From Treponema sp. (lineage in GTDB: Bacteria > Spirochaetota > Spirochaetia > Treponematales > Treponemataceae), in contig JAITOJ010000018.1 of the NCBI GenBank assembly GCA_031290005.1, positions 1-7,455 on the forward strand: 7,455 nucleotides of DNA, written 5' to 3'. The notes beneath the pieces are model-generated. The model was not told the origin of the DNA, did not search any database, and was given only the letters and a program-made list of their open reading frames with translations. A program made the translations under genes and the position numbers. Position 1 is the stretch's first letter; each line of letters begins with the position of its first letter. This document shows positions 5,512-7,455 of the stretch, piece by piece.

Positions 5512-6111
5512 ATGAAACATTTTTTGATAGGGATTTGTTTGTTTTTTTTGTGCCTGCCTATTTTTTCTCAAGAAGACCGGCAGCCTCCAGAAGACCAAAT
5601 GCCAAAAATCGAGACAGACCCCGAATATGTGTTCAGGGCAAATCAGCGGGGCGACCAGTTCCTCCGTATTTCCCTGTTGGTAGATTTGCCGGCGCTTCCG
5701 GCCATGAATAAGCTCTTTGTGGGCGGTGAAATTCTGGGTGGGTATATGCGTTTCCTGTCCAGCAGTATTGCTATCGGCGGAGACATTAGTTTTGGTTTTA
5801 ATGGCACTGTGGGCAGTAATTCTTTGATTTTGGTGCCCATGGTATTTAAATTTATGTATCAGCCTGTAGCCGGTAAATTTGAATTCCCCTTTATCCTCGG
5901 AGTGGGCGGGATATTTGAAACATATCTGGACAGAACTTATTTTGGGCCGGTGTTTAAACCCGAAGCCGGCGTCTTCTTCCGCATTACCGCTGATTGGTCT
6001 ATCGGCCTCACCGGAGGCTGTCTGATTATGCCCCAATGGTACAAAGATACCAGCTATAACTATACGGGTATTATACCCGATGTGGGGCTTGCCGCCCGCT
6101 ATCACTTCTGA
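5512..6111 (+). CDS. Small outer-membrane beta-barrel protein
   Basis: This 199-residue protein has a clear signal peptide (MKHFLIGICLFFLCLPIFS, cleavage before Q20). A charged, proline-rich linker follows to about residue 50, and then beta-strand-like segments rich in glycine and aromatic residues. It ends in AARYHF; a terminal phenylalanine is the signature of outer-membrane barrels. The size suits an eight-stranded barrel, loosely like OmpW-type or small treponemal outer-membrane proteins, but I cannot name a family. The ATG is three bases after the mature 3' end of tmRNA, and the in-frame codons upstream contain no alternative start. There is no ribosome binding site. Expression therefore seems to depend on ssrA transcription, or on a promoter inside ssrA. 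A lipoprotein gene follows nine bases later, so the two form an operon. Confidence 0.85.
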   Translation: MKHFLIGICLFFLCLPIFSQEDRQPPEDQMPKIETDPEYVFRANQRGDQFLRISLLVDLPALPAMNKLFVGGEILGGYMRFLSSSIAIGGDISFGFNGTVGSNSLILVPMVFKFMYQPVAGKFEFPFILGVGGIFETYLDRTYFGPVFKPEAGVFFRITADWSIGLTGGCLIMPQWYKDTSYNYTGIIPDVGLAARYHF

Positions 6112-6120
6112 GAGGTTTGT

Positions 6121-7104
6121 ATGAAAAAGATGCTGTTTGCCCTGACCGTTTTTGTGTGCCTGTTTCTTGTCTCTTGCGGCAGATACTGGGAAACCAAGGG
6201 AATCTTTACGGAAATAGAAAAAGAAATCAAACTTGAGCCGCCCACTGTACAGGGCAATATTTTCTCGATTCTGGAATATGACGGCGACCTCTATGCCGGG
6301 GGCGGAAAGGTATACCGGAAAGCCCCCTCGGAAATCCGAGGTTGGTCAGTGTTTTCGGATTCCCCGTATGGCGTGGTTGTCCGTCTGGCGGCGGGGTATC
6401 ACGATGGCAAGGAATACCTCTATGCCCTGGGCGCCAAACAGGGGACGTATAAACTGTTCGGTCATGGAGGCAGCGGCTGGACGCAAATACCGGTGAGCGG
6501 CACGATACAAACGATTTTTTCAAATAATGCGGTGTCGAGAGGCAGCGCGGCAAACAACCGCGCTTTTGTGACCACTTCCGAGGAAATATATGAATTGACC
6601 GAAAATACAACAGCCCCCGTATCGCCAGACGATACGGACAACGGTGCTTTGTCCGGCAGCGAAGCCGCGGCGTATGCAGGTGGCCAAACTTATTTTTCCG
6701 ACAGTTTCGCCTTCACTTCTGATGGAACCTGGCTTTTTGATAGCAGCGATGGAAAAATCCGTTATGGAAACACTATCGAAAGTTTTAGTGATGGCCCGAG
6801 TATTTCCAACGCAACCTCCCTGTGGGCCTGCGAAGGAGTCCTTTATATAGGCACAACCGGCGGAGCGCAAAAAGTCCTCTATGATGAAAACGGTGTTTCA
6901 GGTTCCAGTACGGTTATTCCTGTTCCTGGGGACAACGCGGATGCCGCCATCGGCAGTTACCGGATTGGCGCGATATATGCGCGAAAATCTGGCGAACGCA
7001 CAGATATTTACGCCAGCACCATCGGCTATGGAACCACCTATAACAATAAAAACAATGGGTTGTGGGGCTATTATTCAACCCGCGATGAATGGAACCGGGA
7101 ATAG
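6121..7104 (+). CDS. Lipoprotein with propeller-like repeats
   Basis: This 327-residue protein begins with a lipoprotein signal (MKKMLFALTVFVCLFLVSCG). The lipobox LVSC places the lipidated cysteine at residue 19. The mature part contains several short motifs of the kind found in beta-propeller blades: LEYDGDLYAGGGKVYRK (51-67), EYLYALGA (98-105), EEIYEL (154-159), GTWLFDSSDGKIRYG (202-216) and EGVLYIGTTGGAQKVL (238-253). No catalytic motif is visible. A membrane-attached binding or scaffold role is inference. The start is set by GAGG at 6112-6115, just after the stop codon of the barrel gene, so the two genes are translated from one message and probably act at the same envelope site. I do not recognise a named family. 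Confidence 0.85.
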   Translation: MKKMLFALTVFVCLFLVSCGRYWETKGIFTEIEKEIKLEPPTVQGNIFSILEYDGDLYAGGGKVYRKAPSEIRGWSVFSDSPYGVVVRLAAGYHDGKEYLYALGAKQGTYKLFGHGGSGWTQIPVSGTIQTIFSNNAVSRGSAANNRAFVTTSEEIYELTENTTAPVSPDDTDNGALSGSEAAAYAGGQTYFSDSFAFTSDGTWLFDSSDGKIRYGNTIESFSDGPSISNATSLWACEGVLYIGTTGGAQKVLYDENGVSGSSTVIPVPGDNADAAIGSYRIGAIYARKSGERTDIYASTIGYGTTYNNKNNGLWGYYSTRDEWNRE

Positions 7105-7107
7105 GGA

Positions 7108-7140
7108 TTTCTCCAACCACTGGCTGGAGAAATAGACTTT
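7108..7140 (+). terminator. Weak candidate terminator
   Basis: TTTCTCCA (7108-7115) and TGGAGAAA (7125-7132) form a perfect 8-bp stem with a nine-base loop just after the lipoprotein stop codon. Only a short, interrupted T run (CTTTT) follows. It may attenuate read-through into rarA rather than end transcription. Confidence 0.4.
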
Positions 7141-7153
7141 TGAAGGCATCTTG

Positions 7154-7455
7154 ATGGACCTGTTTGACACCCCCGCGGGCGCCAGCAAAGAACCCCTGGC
7201 TGCGCGGATGCGGCCCCGGACCCTGGATGAATACATCGGCCAGGACCACATCGTGGGCAAGGGGCGGCTGCTCCGGCGGGCAATCGCCGCTGACCAGCTT
7301 ACGTCGGTCATATTTTACGGCCCTCCGGGGACGGGAAAGACCACCCTGGCGCGGGTCATCGCCAATCACACCAAAAGCAATTTTTTGACCCTCAACGCGG
7401 TGCTCACCGGGGTCAAGGATATCCGGGAGGCCATCGACGCGGCGGAAACCCAGCG
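7154..7455 (+). CDS. rarA: Replication-associated recombination protein A (partial, runs off the right edge)
   Basis: The first 100 codons of an AAA+ ATPase of the RarA/MgsA (YcaJ) family, which acts on stalled replication forks together with single-strand binding protein. MDLFD at the start, PLAARMRPRTLDEYIGQDHIVG (residues 15-36), the Walker A motif GPPGTGKTT (56-64) and FLTLNAVLTGVKDIREAI after it are characteristic and separate it from RuvB and DnaX. The ATG at 7154 follows GAAGG with seven bases of spacing. The Walker B motif and C-terminal oligomerisation region lie outside the window. It begins 49 bases after the lipoprotein gene and may be partly co-transcribed, but it is a housekeeping gene with no evident functional link. 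Confidence 0.94.
   Translation, partial: MDLFDTPAGASKEPLAARMRPRTLDEYIGQDHIVGKGRLLRRAIAADQLTSVIFYGPPGTGKTTLARVIANHTKSNFLTLNAVLTGVKDIREAIDAAETQ

Noticed and set aside
5491..6105. Minus-strand ORF of 204 codons
   Set aside because: Antisense to the barrel gene, which has a signal peptide and a terminal phenylalanine. The antisense translation has neither.

Overview
The window looks like chromosomal DNA of a spirochaete, most likely a Treponema-type bacterium of moderate GC content. This is inference from gene content and sequence style. The support is a tmRNA with a treponeme-like resume context (TATAACTGCC) and a tag ending YALAA, a lipoprotein with a spirochaete-style lipobox, and an unusual envelope operon pairing a PorV/UPF0164-like barrel with a FlgD-Ig/OmpA protein. 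No species is claimed.

Left part, positions 1-862. A response regulator gene on the minus strand runs off the left edge. Behind its start are about 460 bases without a convincing intact gene. They hold a minus-strand intrinsic terminator that overlaps the stop codon of a probable gene remnant, an array of 15-bp dyads repeated about every 23 bp, a doubtful 33-codon plus-strand ORF, and the intrinsic terminator of the next operon.

Centre, positions 863-5076, minus strand. A two-gene operon is read from a recognisable promoter at 5048-5076. The first gene encodes a 344-residue exported outer-membrane barrel candidate. The second encodes a 1039-residue exported protein with eight FlgD-type Ig modules (about 108 residues each) and a C-terminal OmpA-like domain. 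The genes are separated by one base, and the ribosome binding site of the second lies in the last codons of the first. Together they look like an outer-membrane anchor plus a long periplasmic or surface stalk tethered towards peptidoglycan.

Right part, positions 5086-7455, plus strand. The tmRNA gene ssrA is divergently transcribed from the envelope operon, with back-to-back promoters. Its tag reading frame is unusually long (22 codons) and contains an extra perfect 7-bp hairpin. A small outer-membrane barrel gene begins only three bases after the mature tmRNA 3' end, with no ribosome binding site and no room for a conventional promoter. It is followed, with an overlapping ribosome binding site, by a lipoprotein gene rich in beta-propeller-like repeats. 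The window ends in the first 100 codons of rarA, a replication-associated AAA+ ATPase.

The parts most worth a second look are the enlarged tmRNA tag, the tmRNA/mRNA junction, the FlgD-Ig/OmpA operon with its altered peptidoglycan-binding residue, and the 23-bp dyad array with its adjoining gene remnant.
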